Assembly: GCF_014694375.1 (NCBI RefSeq)
Contig: NZ_JAAUWW010000009.1
Location: 87,556 to 151,555 of the forward strand
Direction of reading: 5' to 3'
DNA length: 64,000 bases
Origin: Vibrio sp. S17_S38
GTDB taxonomy: Bacteria; Pseudomonadota; Gammaproteobacteria; Enterobacterales; Vibrionaceae
How positions within the stretch are numbered: the first letter of the stretch is position 1; each line of letters opens with the position of its first letter. The translations under genes and the position numbers were made by a program. The notes beneath the pieces are model-generated. The model was not told the DNA's origin. It worked only from the letters and a program-made list of their open reading frames with translations, and ran no database searches. This document shows, in pieces, positions 1 through 8,643 of this stretch.

Positions 1-356
1 ACGACAAAAAGATGATCACCTAAATTGGCCACCATCAAGTCATCCATAATTCCGCCCTGCTCATTGGTAAAGAACGCGTAACGCTGTTTACCCGCAGGAA
101 GATCAATAATATCGACAGGTACAAGCGTTTCTAAACCCGCAGCCGCATTTGCACCTTTTAACCGAAGTTGCCCCATATGAGACACATCAAAAAGCCCAGC
201 GGCATCACGCGTATGCAAATGCTCTTTTTTCACACCTAATGGATACTGAACTGGCATATCATAACCAGCGAAAGGAACCATTTTGGCACCTGCCTCTACA
301 TGTACAGCGTATAAAGGTGTTTTAAGGGGTGCTTCTGTCAAGTGCTGCTCTGTCAT
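1..356 (-). CDS. gcvT: Aminomethyltransferase (glycine cleavage T protein), N-terminal part only
   Basis: T protein takes the aminomethyl group from lipoylated GcvH and transfers the methylene carbon to tetrahydrofolate, releasing ammonia, in the cytosol. The first 118 residues are visible; the gene continues beyond the window start. The protein begins MTEQHLTEAPLKTPLY and shows the family signatures GAKMVPFAGYDMPVQYP and DVSHMGQLRLKG, then GIMDDLMV. The ATG at 356 follows a strong GGAGG ribosome site four bases upstream. It lies downstream of the alanine/glycine symporter on the same strand, with a hairpin between them, and near gcvH and gcvP, which are on the opposite strand. Family assignment is firm. 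Confidence 0.95.
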   Translation of the reverse strand, partial: MTEQHLTEAPLKTPLYAVHVEAGAKMVPFAGYDMPVQYPLGVKKEHLHTRDAAGLFDVSHMGQLRLKGANAAAGLETLVPVDIIDLPAGKQRYAFFTNEQGGIMDDLMVANLGDHLFV

Positions 357-391
357 TAATCCTCCAACGGGCTTATTACAAGCCATTTAAA

Positions 392-422
392 TTCGCCTCC
401 TTTTCATCAAAAAGAAGGCGAA
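392..422 (-). terminator. Hairpin between the symporter gene and gcvT
   Basis: A 13-base stem (392-404 with 410-422, one G-U type mismatch) closes a 5-base loop. Read on the minus strand it follows the symporter stop codon and precedes gcvT. The run of T after it is weak, so it may only attenuate transcription or protect the upstream message rather than end it. Confidence 0.45.
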
Positions 423-430
423 CAACAGTA

Positions 431-1786
431 TTATGAATCTTTAATCGTAATATCTTTCCCAGAAAAATAATCACGAGTTAACTTGAATACCACAGGGCTG
501 AGTAGCACCAAAGCAATCAAGTTTGGAATCGCCATCATGGCATTTAATGTATCCGCTAACAGCCAAATAAAATTAAGTGAACTCATGGCACCAACCGGCA
601 CCGCAAGCACCCAAATAATGCGGAACGGTTTAATCGCTTTAGTGCCAAATAAATACTGCACACATTTTTCGCAGTAAAAACTCCAGCCCAAAATGGTGGT
701 GAAAGCAAAAATAGCTAAAGCGATCGCAACGATCACATTCCCCATAGAGAACGTACTGCCAAATGCTTGAGACGTTAACGCCGCACCAGTTGCACCGCTG
801 GTCCATTCACCCGAAAGAATGATGGCAAAACCAGTAATTGAACACACGATAATAGTATCAATGAAGGTACCGAGCATCGCTACTAAGCCCTGCTTAACTG
901 GATTTTTAGTCTTAGCTGCTGCATGTGCAATTGGCGCAGAACCCAAACCCGCTTCATTGGAAAACACACCACGTGCCACACCAAATCGAATCGCAGCCCA
1001 AACTGCTGCACCCGCAAAACCACCTTGCGCAGCCACTGGAGTGAAAGCACTTGAAAGAATCAATGCATACGCGTCTGGAATAGCAGAAGCATGAGTAATC
1101 ATGACTCCCAAGCCTGCTGCAATATAAAATAGTGCCATCAGTGGAACGAGTTTACCCGCCACATCGGAAATACGCTTGATGCCACCCACTAATACTGCGC
1201 CGACCAATATCATCAATACAATACCTGTCACCATTGGTGAGATACCAAAGCTACTGTCAAGCGCATCTGCAACTGAGTTCGCTTGCACGCCATTGCCGAT
1301 GCCAAACCCTGCAACCGAACCAAATATGGCAAAAAGAGTGCCTAGCCATGCCCATTTTTTCGATAAACCATTTTTAATGTAATACATCGGCCCACCGACA
1401 TAATTACCATTGGCATCTTTTTCACGATAAGTAACGGCGCACACCGCTTCAGAATACTTGGTTGCCATGCCGACTAGTGCCGTACACCACATCCAAAATA
1501 AAGCGCCCGGTCCACCTAATGCAATCGCCGTAGCAACACCGGCAATATTACCGGTACCGATAGTGGCAGACAGTGATGTCATTAAGGCATTAAACGGGGT
1601 AATGTCTCCATCAGAATTACTTGAACGCCCTTTCCAAAGTAATTTAAAGCCAGTTGGCAACTTCAGGATAGGCATAAACCTTAGGCCGACCATTAAAAAT
1701 AGCCCTACACCTAAAATCATAATCAGCATGGGAACGCCCCACACCACGCTATTTATAGCAGCAACAACGTTGGTTAACTCTTCCAT
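431..1786 (-). CDS. Sodium:alanine/glycine symporter, AGCS family
   Basis: A 451-residue inner-membrane protein that couples Na+ entry to uptake of alanine or glycine. Alternating hydrophobic segments run the whole length, about ten in all. The family motifs TIGTGNIAGVATA (residues 75-87) and GGPGALFWMW (91-100) are present, and a conserved GVFSNEAGLGSAPIAHAA stretch lies in the middle. Length is normal for AGCS proteins. Its position directly upstream of gcvT on the same strand suggests that it brings in glycine for the cleavage system, though alanine is equally possible from sequence. I looked upstream for a glycine riboswitch and did not find the conserved cores. Confidence 0.9.
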   Translation of the reverse strand: MEELTNVVAAINSVVWGVPMLIMILGVGLFLMVGLRFMPILKLPTGFKLLWKGRSSNSDGDITPFNALMTSLSATIGTGNIAGVATAIALGGPGALFWMWCTALVGMATKYSEAVCAVTYREKDANGNYVGGPMYYIKNGLSKKWAWLGTLFAIFGSVAGFGIGNGVQANSVADALDSSFGISPMVTGIVLMILVGAVLVGGIKRISDVAGKLVPLMALFYIAAGLGVMITHASAIPDAYALILSSAFTPVAAQGGFAGAAVWAAIRFGVARGVFSNEAGLGSAPIAHAAAKTKNPVKQGLVAMLGTFIDTIIVCSITGFAIILSGEWTSGATGAALTSQAFGSTFSMGNVIVAIALAIFAFTTILGWSFYCEKCVQYLFGTKAIKPFRIIWVLAVPVGAMSSLNFIWLLADTLNAMMAIPNLIALVLLSPVVFKLTRDYFSGKDITIKDS

Positions 1787-2026
1787 GTCATATCCTTCTC
1801 ATTTCAATCTTATAGTTTTAGGAACTTCCGTTGTGCTCAAAAACATCTTTTGATGAAACACAATACAGATCTCTCGCTAATGACGCCTTTGATTACATTG
1901 GCATCATTAAATGACACGCAATGATTAGCATGAAATATCGCTCTGGTCAGAATTGAAATCTAAAAATGTGAAAAGAAACCACATATTTGTAACATTTTGA
2001 TAACCACAAATAGTGAAACATAGTGC

Positions 2027-2638
2027 CTATTTCGCCGTTACCCATAATATTAAACCGTCAACCTCACTTAATGAAACTAACGTGTGCCCCATACTGGCAT
2101 CGTAATACACGCTATCGCCTTCTTTTAAATCTACGGGCTCATAAAACTCACAATAAAAGCGTACTTCACCTTCAAGAACTAATAAAAACTCTTCACCGTC
2201 ATGTCGGATCCACTCTTGGTAATCATCAAAACTACGAGAACGAATTCGGCTCTTAAATGGCACCATCTTTTTATTGGATAATTGGCTGGCGAGTAATTCA
2301 TGTTCATAGGTGGAAGTGGGATGAGGCTTGCCTTGACCATTCAGAGTAATATCGCGACGCCCCACCGCGCCCGCTTGTTTTGGAGGTTCAAATATTTGAG
2401 GGATCGGCATATCAAGACCAGTGGCTAATTTCTGTAATGCCTGAAAAGTAGGAGAGATCTGGCCGTTTTCCATTTTTGATAACGTAGAGCGAGCAAGCCC
2501 TGTCCGCTTACTGGACTCTTCAAGAGTGAGCCCCATTTGTAAACGAATATCTTTTAATCTTTGCCCTAAATTGAGAGGCGTTAAGGTTTGCTCGGCATCA
2601 TCAGATTGAAACGTCATTTTTGTCGATTCTATGCTCAC
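2027..2638 (-). CDS. XRE-family regulator with C-terminal cupin domain
   Basis: A 203-residue transcription factor. Residues about 24-78 form an XRE helix-turn-helix (LGQRLKDIRLQMGLTLEES, then ARSTLSKMENG), and residues about 130-200 form a small beta-barrel cupin that probably senses a ligand. The start is taken at a GTG (2638) because AAGGA lies seven bases upstream; the in-frame ATG at 2617 has no ribosome site. It sits between the symporter and gcvH, transcribed away from gcvH, so control of the gcv genes and of glycine use is the natural inference. A 14-of-16 palindrome at 2771-2786 is a likely binding site. Confidence 0.85.
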   Translation of the reverse strand: MSIESTKMTFQSDDAEQTLTPLNLGQRLKDIRLQMGLTLEESSKRTGLARSTLSKMENGQISPTFQALQKLATGLDMPIPQIFEPPKQAGAVGRRDITLNGQGKPHPTSTYEHELLASQLSNKKMVPFKSRIRSRSFDDYQEWIRHDGEEFLLVLEGEVRFYCEFYEPVDLKEGDSVYYDASMGHTLVSLSEVDGLILWVTAK

Positions 2639-2770
2639 TGATATTCCTTATCTTGGTGATATAAATAGCTCAACGTAATCGATTGCTATCGACATAGTAC
2701 AGAGTGGCTCATCTTCTGAAAAGAGAACAAAGTTCAAAAAGGTGCGGTTTGTAGCAAAATTGGAAAACTT

Positions 2771-2786
2771 GTTTCTTATAGGAAAC
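2771..2786. promoter_or_regulatory. Palindromic operator candidate between the XRE regulator and gcvH
   Basis: The sequence GTTTCTTATAGGAAAC is symmetric at 14 of 16 positions. It lies in the 315-base gap (2639-2953) between the divergent regulator gene and gcvH. HTH-cupin regulators often bind GTTTC/GAAAC dyads of this kind, so autoregulation and control of gcvH are plausible. I see nothing else clear in the gap. Confidence 0.5.
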
Positions 2787-2953
2787 TTTTAGTTGAATAA
2801 TGAAGCCGTGAAAAGTATGTTATGAAGATAAAAATTAAGCAAAAACCCTCTACCGAATTACACTTGTAACGATTTGCCAAAGCACATTTTAAATGCATAG
2901 CAAACGATTGCGTATAAATTATTGATTAAAAAGACATACTCTGGAGCAAGAAA

Positions 2954-3334
2954 ATGGACATGACTCTTAAGTTTACAGATAGCCACGAATGGGTTCGCGA
3001 TAACGGTGATGGTACAGTCACTATCGGTATTTCTGAGCACGCACAAGAAATGCTTGGCGACGTAGTATTTGTTGATCTACCTGAGGTGGGCGACACCGTT
3101 GAAGCGGGTGAAGGTTTCTCTTTAGTTGAATCTGTGAAAGCAGCATCAGACATCTACGCGCCAGTTACGGGCGAGGTTGTTGAAATTAACGAAGATTTAG
3201 AGGATAGCCCAGAGCTTATTAACAGTGAATCTTACGATGGTGGCTGGATTGCTAAAGTGAAACTAGACGACCCTTCTGAGCTTGAAAATCTTAAAAGTGC
3301 AGAAGAATATTTAGCGGCAATCGAAGAAGATTAA
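2954..3334 (+). CDS. gcvH: Glycine cleavage system H protein
   Basis: A 126-residue lipoyl carrier that shuttles the aminomethyl intermediate between GcvP, GcvT and the lipoamide dehydrogenase. The lipoylation site is Lys62 in [11 protein letters not shown], and the surrounding beta-sandwich ([12 protein letters not shown]) matches the family. The length is typical. GGAG lies seven bases before the ATG at 2954; a second ATG six bases later is also possible. gcvP follows on the same strand after 247 bases that hold a large cruciform repeat, so the two genes may be co-transcribed with the repeat between them. Confidence 0.96.
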   Translation: MDMTLKFTDSHEWVRDNGDGTVTIGISEHAQEMLGDVVFVDLPEVGDTVEAGEGFSLVESVKAASDIYAPVTGEVVEINEDLEDSPELINSESYDGGWIAKVKLDDPSELENLKSAEEYLAAIEED

Positions 3335-3336
3335 CT

Positions 3337-3470
3337 AAACTTTTCGTCATCCTGAACAGTGAGGAACGAGCGTGATTCAGGATCTCCTAAAGCGATTGAA
3401 TACTCAACTCGTTGTAGGAGATTCCGTATCCTCTTCGCTTAGGCTCATGTACGGAATGACGATTAAGTTT
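3337..3470. repeat. Cloverleaf-like extragenic palindrome (REP-type, two inverted units)
   Basis: Outer arms (3337-3350 with about 3456-3470) enclose three hairpins: ATCCTGAA/TTCAGGAT, ATCTCCTA/TAGGAGAT and ATTCCGTA/TACGGAAT. The left half, read in reverse, has the pattern GGAGAT, stem, CTCGTTCCTC, stem, ATGACG, which is the same pattern as the single unit at 27905-27944. It therefore looks like a dispersed repeat family rather than a gcv-specific leader. It lies between gcvH and gcvP and could also fold in the mRNA. Confidence 0.75.
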
Positions 3471-3581
3471 TCCATATTCAGTTAATTAATTTTTCAGTGA
3501 CACCCACTCAAAAGTCAGTCCTCATTTACTGACTTTTCCTTTAGGTAGTTTTAGGTAAAAGATCTAAGTTTAAGGAATGAC

Positions 3582-6464
3582 ATGACTAATTTATTAAACT
3601 CTCTTAGCAATAGTGAAGAATTTATCGGTCGCCATAATGGCCCGAATCATACCGACCAACAGCGCATGTTGGATATCATCAATCAGCTAAGTGATACCAA
3701 AGCCAATAGCCTAGATGATCTTATTGCTCAAACCGTCCCAGCTAATATTCGTCTTAATAATGCGATGGAACTCAAAGCGCCAATGTCTGAAAACGGCATG
3801 CTCGGACAGATGAAAGAATTTGCTAATCTCAATACCATTAAGCGTACTTTTATCGGCCAAGGTTATTACAACACTTTCACGCCGAATGTTATTTTGCGCA
3901 ACGTATTCGAAAATCCAGGTTGGTACACCGCGTATACACCTTATCAACCAGAAATTTCTCAAGGCCGTTTAGAGTCGCTGCTTAATTACCAACAAATGGT
4001 CATGGATTTAACCGGCATGGACATTGCCAACGCTTCCCTTTTAGATGAAGCAACGGCCGCTGGCGAAGCAATGACACTTTGTCAACGCGCTGGAAAAAGC
4101 AAGAGTTCTGTCTTTTTTGTGGCTGACGATGTGCACCCTCAAACTATCGAAGTGGTCAAAACTCGCGCCGAATTTATTGGCTTTGAAGTCATCGTGGGTC
4201 ATATCGATTCTTTGGCCGAGCAAGACGTATTCGGCGCTCTGCTGCAATACCCAAGCACGACCGGCGAAGTTCGTGATTTAACCGACATCATCAGCGCCGC
4301 TCAAGCCAATAAAACTTTAGTCACTGTTGCGACCGATCTACTGGCTTCTACTTTACTAAAACCGGCTGGTGAAATGGGCGCAGATGTCGTGATCGGTAGC
4401 GCGCAACGTTTTGGTGTGCCTATCGGGTACGGTGGTCCACACGCCGCCTTTATGGCGACACGTGAGAAACACAAACGTACTATGCCCGGGCGTGTGATTG
4501 GTGTCTCCATTGACAGTAAAGGCAATCAAGCGCTACGCATGGCAATGCAAACTCGTGAGCAACATATCCGCCGCGAAAAAGCGACTTCTAACATCTGTAC
4601 CGCGCAAGCATTGCTAGCCAACATGGCGTCTTTCTATGCGGTTTATCATGGCGCAGAAGGTTTACGTACCATTGCACGTCGCACTCATCATCTGACTGCA
4701 ATTCTTGCTGCTGGTTTGAAGCATTCAGGCTATGAGCTTGCGCATAACACTTTCTTCGACACTATTACCGTCAACAGCCAAGAGCACACCGAACGTCTTT
4801 ATCATGCTGCTCAACATGTAGGGATCAACTTACGTAAGAGCCCAACTCAACTAGGCATCAGCTTAGATGAAACGGCGACTGCAGACGATATTGAAGCGCT
4901 TTTTGCTGTATTTGGTATTGAATGGAAAGTCGATACTTTTGCCTCTGACATTGCTGCCAATGAATTTGCCGCGATCCCAGAAAACTGTCGTCGTACTTCA
5001 AGTTATTTAACTCACCCAGTATTCAACACGCATCATAGCGAAACTCAAATGATGCGTTACCTGAAAAAACTTGAAAACAAAGATTTCTCATTAACGCACG
5101 GTATGATCCCATTAGGCAGTTGTACTATGAAGCTCAATGCCGTTGCCGAAATGATCCCGGTCACTTGGCCAGAATTTGGTAGCATCCATCCGTTTGCACC
5201 ACTCGATCAAGCAGCAGGTTACACCGCATTGGCTGCATCGTTAAAGCAACAACTGTGCGAAATAACAGGCTACGACGAATTCTCTCTACAACCAAACTCC
5301 GGAGCATCGGGTGAATACGCGGGCTTAATTGCGATTCAACGCTACCATCAAAGTCGTGGCGAAGGACACCGTAACGTTTGTTTGATCCCAAGTTCCGCGC
5401 ATGGCACAAACCCTGCGACAGCCTCTATGGTTTCAATGAAAGTCGTTGTAGTGATGTGTGATGAATTCGGCAATGTTGATTTACAAGATCTTGCAGCAAA
5501 AATCGATAAACACCACAGCAACCTTTCAAGCATTATGATCACTTATCCATCGACGCACGGTGTGTACGAAGAACAAGTACAAAAAGTATGTGACATGGTA
5601 CACGCGGCTGGCGGTCAAGTTTACTTAGATGGCGCGAATATGAATGCGCAAGTTGGCCTGACCAATCCGGGCGTGATTGGTGGTGATGTTTCGCACCTTA
5701 ACTTACACAAAACATTCTGTATTCCACATGGTGGCGGTGGCCCGGGTATGGGTCCAATCGGAGTTAAATCTCACCTTGCTCCATTCCTGCCGGGTCATAT
5801 TGAAAATGGTGTGGTCGGCAAAGAATACGCGGTATCTGCAGCCGATCTTGGCAGCGCGTCAATCCTACCAATCTCTTGGGCCTACATTGCCATGATGGGC
5901 GGCAAAGGATTAACCGAAGCTACCAAAGTTGCAATATTAAATGCCAACTACATCATGGAACGTCTGCGTCCTCATTATCCGGTTTTATATCGTGGTCATA
6001 ATGGTCGTGTGGCGCATGAATGTATTATTGATATTCGTCCGTTAAAAGAAGCGACAGGCATTAGCGAAGAAGACATTGCAAAGCGTTTAATGGATTACGG
6101 TTTCCATGCGCCAACCATGTCATTCCCAGTGGCAGGCACGTTAATGGTTGAACCAACTGAATCAGAAGATAAAGCTGAATTAGATCGCTTCTGTGATGCG
6201 ATGATCGCAATTCGCAAAGAGATGGAAAAAGTACAACAAGGTGAATGGCCGCTCGACAACAACCCGTTAGTTAACGCGCCGCACACTCAAGTAGATTTAA
6301 TGGCAGCCGAATGGGATCACCCATACAGCCGCGAAATCGCTTGCTTCCCATCAACGCATACACAAGGCTCAAAATACTGGCCAACGGTAAACCGCGTTGA
6401 TAACGTCTACGGTGACCGTAATTTGATTTGCTCATGCCCGAGTATTGATAACTATGTTGAGTAA
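3582..6464 (+). CDS. gcvP: Glycine dehydrogenase (decarboxylating), P protein
   Basis: A 960-residue PLP enzyme that decarboxylates glycine and passes the aminomethyl group to lipoyl-GcvH. It is the single-chain bacterial form, with two homologous halves. The N-terminal half shows [18 protein letters not shown]. The C-terminal half carries the PLP lysine at about residue 710 in [19 protein letters not shown]. Length matches the family (about 950-960). The ATG at 3582 follows AAGGAATGAC. A strong bidirectional terminator follows the gene. No serine hydroxymethyltransferase gene accompanies it in this window. Confidence 0.97.
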   Translation: MTNLLNSLSNSEEFIGRHNGPNHTDQQRMLDIINQLSDTKANSLDDLIAQTVPANIRLNNAMELKAPMSENGMLGQMKEFANLNTIKRTFIGQGYYNTFTPNVILRNVFENPGWYTAYTPYQPEISQGRLESLLNYQQMVMDLTGMDIANASLLDEATAAGEAMTLCQRAGKSKSSVFFVADDVHPQTIEVVKTRAEFIGFEVIVGHIDSLAEQDVFGALLQYPSTTGEVRDLTDIISAAQANKTLVTVATDLLASTLLKPAGEMGADVVIGSAQRFGVPIGYGGPHAAFMATREKHKRTMPGRVIGVSIDSKGNQALRMAMQTREQHIRREKATSNICTAQALLANMASFYAVYHGAEGLRTIARRTHHLTAILAAGLKHSGYELAHNTFFDTITVNSQEHTERLYHAAQHVGINLRKSPTQLGISLDETATADDIEALFAVFGIEWKVDTFASDIAANEFAAIPENCRRTSSYLTHPVFNTHHSETQMMRYLKKLENKDFSLTHGMIPLGSCTMKLNAVAEMIPVTWPEFGSIHPFAPLDQAAGYTALAASLKQQLCEITGYDEFSLQPNSGASGEYAGLIAIQRYHQSRGEGHRNVCLIPSSAHGTNPATASMVSMKVVVVMCDEFGNVDLQDLAAKIDKHHSNLSSIMITYPSTHGVYEEQVQKVCDMVHAAGGQVYLDGANMNAQVGLTNPGVIGGDVSHLNLHKTFCIPHGGGGPGMGPIGVKSHLAPFLPGHIENGVVGKEYAVSAADLGSASILPISWAYIAMMGGKGLTEATKVAILNANYIMERLRPHYPVLYRGHNGRVAHECIIDIRPLKEATGISEEDIAKRLMDYGFHAPTMSFPVAGTLMVEPTESEDKAELDRFCDAMIAIRKEMEKVQQGEWPLDNNPLVNAPHTQVDLMAAEWDHPYSREIACFPSTHTQGSKYWPTVNRVDNVYGDRNLICSCPSIDNYVE

Positions 6465-6490
6465 TTAACCCGTAAATGGATTTAATGATA

Positions 6491-6526
6491 ATAAAAAACG
6501 AGCACTCAATTGGGTGCTCGTTTTTT
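6491..6526. terminator. Bidirectional intrinsic terminator after gcvP
   Basis: A GC-containing stem (CGAGCACTCAA with TTGGGTGCTCG, 6499-6520) has a run of A before it and six T after it. It can stop gcvP transcription on the plus strand and the convergent SDR gene on the minus strand. Confidence 0.85.
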
Positions 6527-6577
6527 GTCTTATCAATAATTCTGGGTAAGTCTTTTGCAACATCCCAAATATATGAG

Positions 6578-7330
6578 CTATAAACCGCCAGTTAAGTCTA
6601 AATAATTGCCGGTAGAAAATGACGATTTTTCTGAAGCTAACCAATAAATCGCTTCTGCTACTTCACTTGGCTCCCCGCCTCTTTGCAGCGGAATAATACT
6701 CTTTAATCTTTCGACTCGCTCAGGCTCTCCACCATCTGCATGCATGTCGGTATAAATTAACCCCGGACGAACACAGTTAACTCGAATGCCTTCAGCCGCA
6801 ACTTCCAAAGATAAGCCTTTGGTTAAAGTATCAATGGCCCCTTTTGACGCAGCGTAATCGATGTATTCATTTGGAGAACCAGAACGTGCAGCGCCAGAAG
6901 AGACATTCACGATAACGCCGCCTAATCCACCATGTTGAGTAGACATTCGCTTTACGGCTTCTCGGCAACATAAGAAGTAACTTGTAACATTATTGACCAG
7001 TATTGCGTTGATGCGTTCAGCAGTCATATCTTCTAAACGTGACTGCTTTTTCAAGATACCGGCATTATTCACTAAAACAGACAGATCGCCCAATTCCCGA
7101 TCGACGGTAGAAAACATTCGAATGACATCATCTTCACAAGAAACATCCGCTTGAACGGTAATACACTTACCACCTTCGGCAGTAATAGATTGGGCTAGTT
7201 TGTTCGCCGATTCTGAATCCGACTTATAATTAATACAGACTGCATATCCTTCTTTTGCAAAAAGTAATGCTGTGGCAGCCCCAATACCACGCCCACCGCC
7301 AGTAATCACTGCCACTTTTTGAAGACTCAT
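6578..7330 (-). CDS. SDR family NAD(P)-dependent oxidoreductase
   Basis: A 250-residue classical short-chain dehydrogenase. The nucleotide-binding TGGGRGIG is at residues 10-17, NNAG follows in the middle, and the catalytic Tyr-Lys pair is in YAASK. The ATG at 7330 follows AAGGA seven bases upstream. The PG motif after the active site (VRPGLIYTDMHADGG) is typical of the sugar/steroid dehydrogenase-like group, but the substrate cannot be told from sequence. It is a single gene, convergent with gcvP and sharing its terminator. Confidence 0.85.
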   Translation of the reverse strand: MSLQKVAVITGGGRGIGAATALLFAKEGYAVCINYKSDSESANKLAQSITAEGGKCITVQADVSCEDDVIRMFSTVDRELGDLSVLVNNAGILKKQSRLEDMTAERINAILVNNVTSYFLCCREAVKRMSTQHGGLGGVIVNVSSGAARSGSPNEYIDYAASKGAIDTLTKGLSLEVAAEGIRVNCVRPGLIYTDMHADGGEPERVERLKSIIPLQRGGEPSEVAEAIYWLASEKSSFSTGNYLDLTGGL

Positions 7331-7486
7331 CAATACATCCTTATATTTTCAATAGCGGATTTCATCATAACGTTAATCAGTGAAGCGATCACCCACCGAC
7401 CTTTTATAACTTAATACAAATATAGATTCTGTGGGCAAGCGATAAAACTAAGCCTTAAAGAATAACACCTCTAATGCTTCCTAGTT

Positions 7487-7942
7487 TTAATCCACAACAT
7501 TTAATCTATCTCGCAACTGTTGCATCATTTTACCAAGTAGCACAATAACGACAGCGCCAAATAGTACAGGTGTGAATAAAAAAGCCCAACTTTGACCCGT
7601 TAACATAATTAAAAGTGGATTCGCTCCTGCTGGCGGATGGGTGGTTTTCGTGGCCAACATAGCGCTCACCGCAAGCCCTGTTGCCAGAGCCAAACTCAAT
7701 GGTGTTACCCCAATATACTCCACAAAGAAAATGCCAATAAAAGCAGTAATGAAATGCCCCAAAATTACATTTTTCGGTTGAGCTAATGGACTTTCCGGTA
7801 AACCAAATACCAATACGGTTGTTGCACCAAACGGAGCCATCACCAAAGCAATGTTAGTTATTTCTGTTTCTGTAAACGTTAAAATACCAATAGCTATTGC
7901 TGCACCTAATCCTGCAAATATTGCTAAAACTAATCTATTCAT
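7487..7942 (-). CDS. HPP family integral membrane protein
   Basis: A 151-residue protein with four hydrophobic segments and the family signature THPPAGANPLL, the HPP motif that names the group. Cyanobacterial and plant relatives have been linked to nitrite transport; a role here is not established. The ATG at 7942 is preferred over an upstream GTG because GGAG lies eight bases before it. It is divergent from a TetR regulator, and two matched palindromes lie between the genes, so it is almost certainly the regulator's main target. Confidence 0.85.
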   Translation of the reverse strand: MNRLVLAIFAGLGAAIAIGILTFTETEITNIALVMAPFGATTVLVFGLPESPLAQPKNVILGHFITAFIGIFFVEYIGVTPLSLALATGLAVSAMLATKTTHPPAGANPLLIMLTGQSWAFLFTPVLFGAVVIVLLGKMMQQLRDRLNVVD

Positions 7943-7970
7943 TTCTATCACTCCAAGTTACAAAATCAAA

Positions 7971-8015
7971 GTAGACCACTTTGTCTACCAAAACATAGTA
8001 GACAGAGTGGTCTAC
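7971..8015. promoter_or_regulatory. Twin TetR-type operators between HPP gene and tetR
   Basis: Two 18-base palindromes with the same form, GTAGAC-N6-GTCTAC, lie at 7971-7988 and 7998-8015, their starts 27 bases apart. They are also inverted copies of one another, so the whole region forms a larger near-perfect inverted repeat. This is what a dimer-of-dimers TetR site controlling both genes would look like. Confidence 0.8.
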
Positions 8016-8049
8016 TTTTGTCAATATAAGTTATCAAAGGAGAGATCGC

Positions 8050-8598
8050 ATGAATGATAAACGACAAATATTATTAAATACCGCACTTGAATTGTTTTAT
8101 AACAAAGGCATTAACTCTATTGGGATCAATGAAATACTTAATGTTTCTGGCATCGCAAAAAAGACCTTATATAATTACTTTGATAGTAAAGAAACTCTCG
8201 TCCTTGCAGCTCTTGAGCAAAGAAATTCTATTTTTACAACGTGGTTAGATAGACGCTTAACGGATTCAAAAGGAAATAATGAAGTAATTGAGAATCTATT
8301 TAATGCATTAACAGATTGGTTTTCAGGTACTACCGAGGAGTTAGGGGATTTTCGAGGCTGCTTTTTTATCAATACTTCAGCAGAATTTAGAGATCAAGAC
8401 AGTAAAATTTCGAAGTATTGCCAGTATCACAAGCAGCAAGTACGCGAACTTATTGGTGAGTATTTATCAAATCCACATCCTGAATTATTAGATGCTATTT
8501 GTTTATTGAAAGAAGGCGCCATCACCACTGCTTATGTGGGCAATGATTTCTCTACTCCCAAAAAATGCATAAGCGTTTTACAACAACTGAAAATGTAA
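8050..8598 (+). CDS. TetR/AcrR family transcriptional regulator
   Basis: A 182-residue one-domain repressor. The N-terminal helix-turn-helix reads LFYNKGINSIGINEILNVSGIAKKTLYNYFDSKETLV, the standard TetR pattern; the helical C-terminal part would bind an inducer. An AAGGAG site precedes the ATG at 8050. It is divergent from the HPP membrane protein gene and separated from it by the two matched operators, so autorepression and repression of the transporter are the likely roles. The inducer is unknown. Confidence 0.9.
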   Translation: MNDKRQILLNTALELFYNKGINSIGINEILNVSGIAKKTLYNYFDSKETLVLAALEQRNSIFTTWLDRRLTDSKGNNEVIENLFNALTDWFSGTTEELGDFRGCFFINTSAEFRDQDSKISKYCQYHKQQVRELIGEYLSNPHPELLDAICLLKEGAITTAYVGNDFSTPKKCISVLQQLKM

Positions 8599-8643
8599 GT
8601 CGTCTTATATCGATTTTAAGCTATTAAGATCAGAGAGATTTAC

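Noticed and set aside
1787..2026. Glycine riboswitch upstream of the alanine/glycine symporter or gcvH
   Set aside because: Both gaps were read for the conserved cores (GGAGAG, CACCGAAGG, CTCTCAGG). Only isolated fragments such as CGAGAGATC occur, without the rest.
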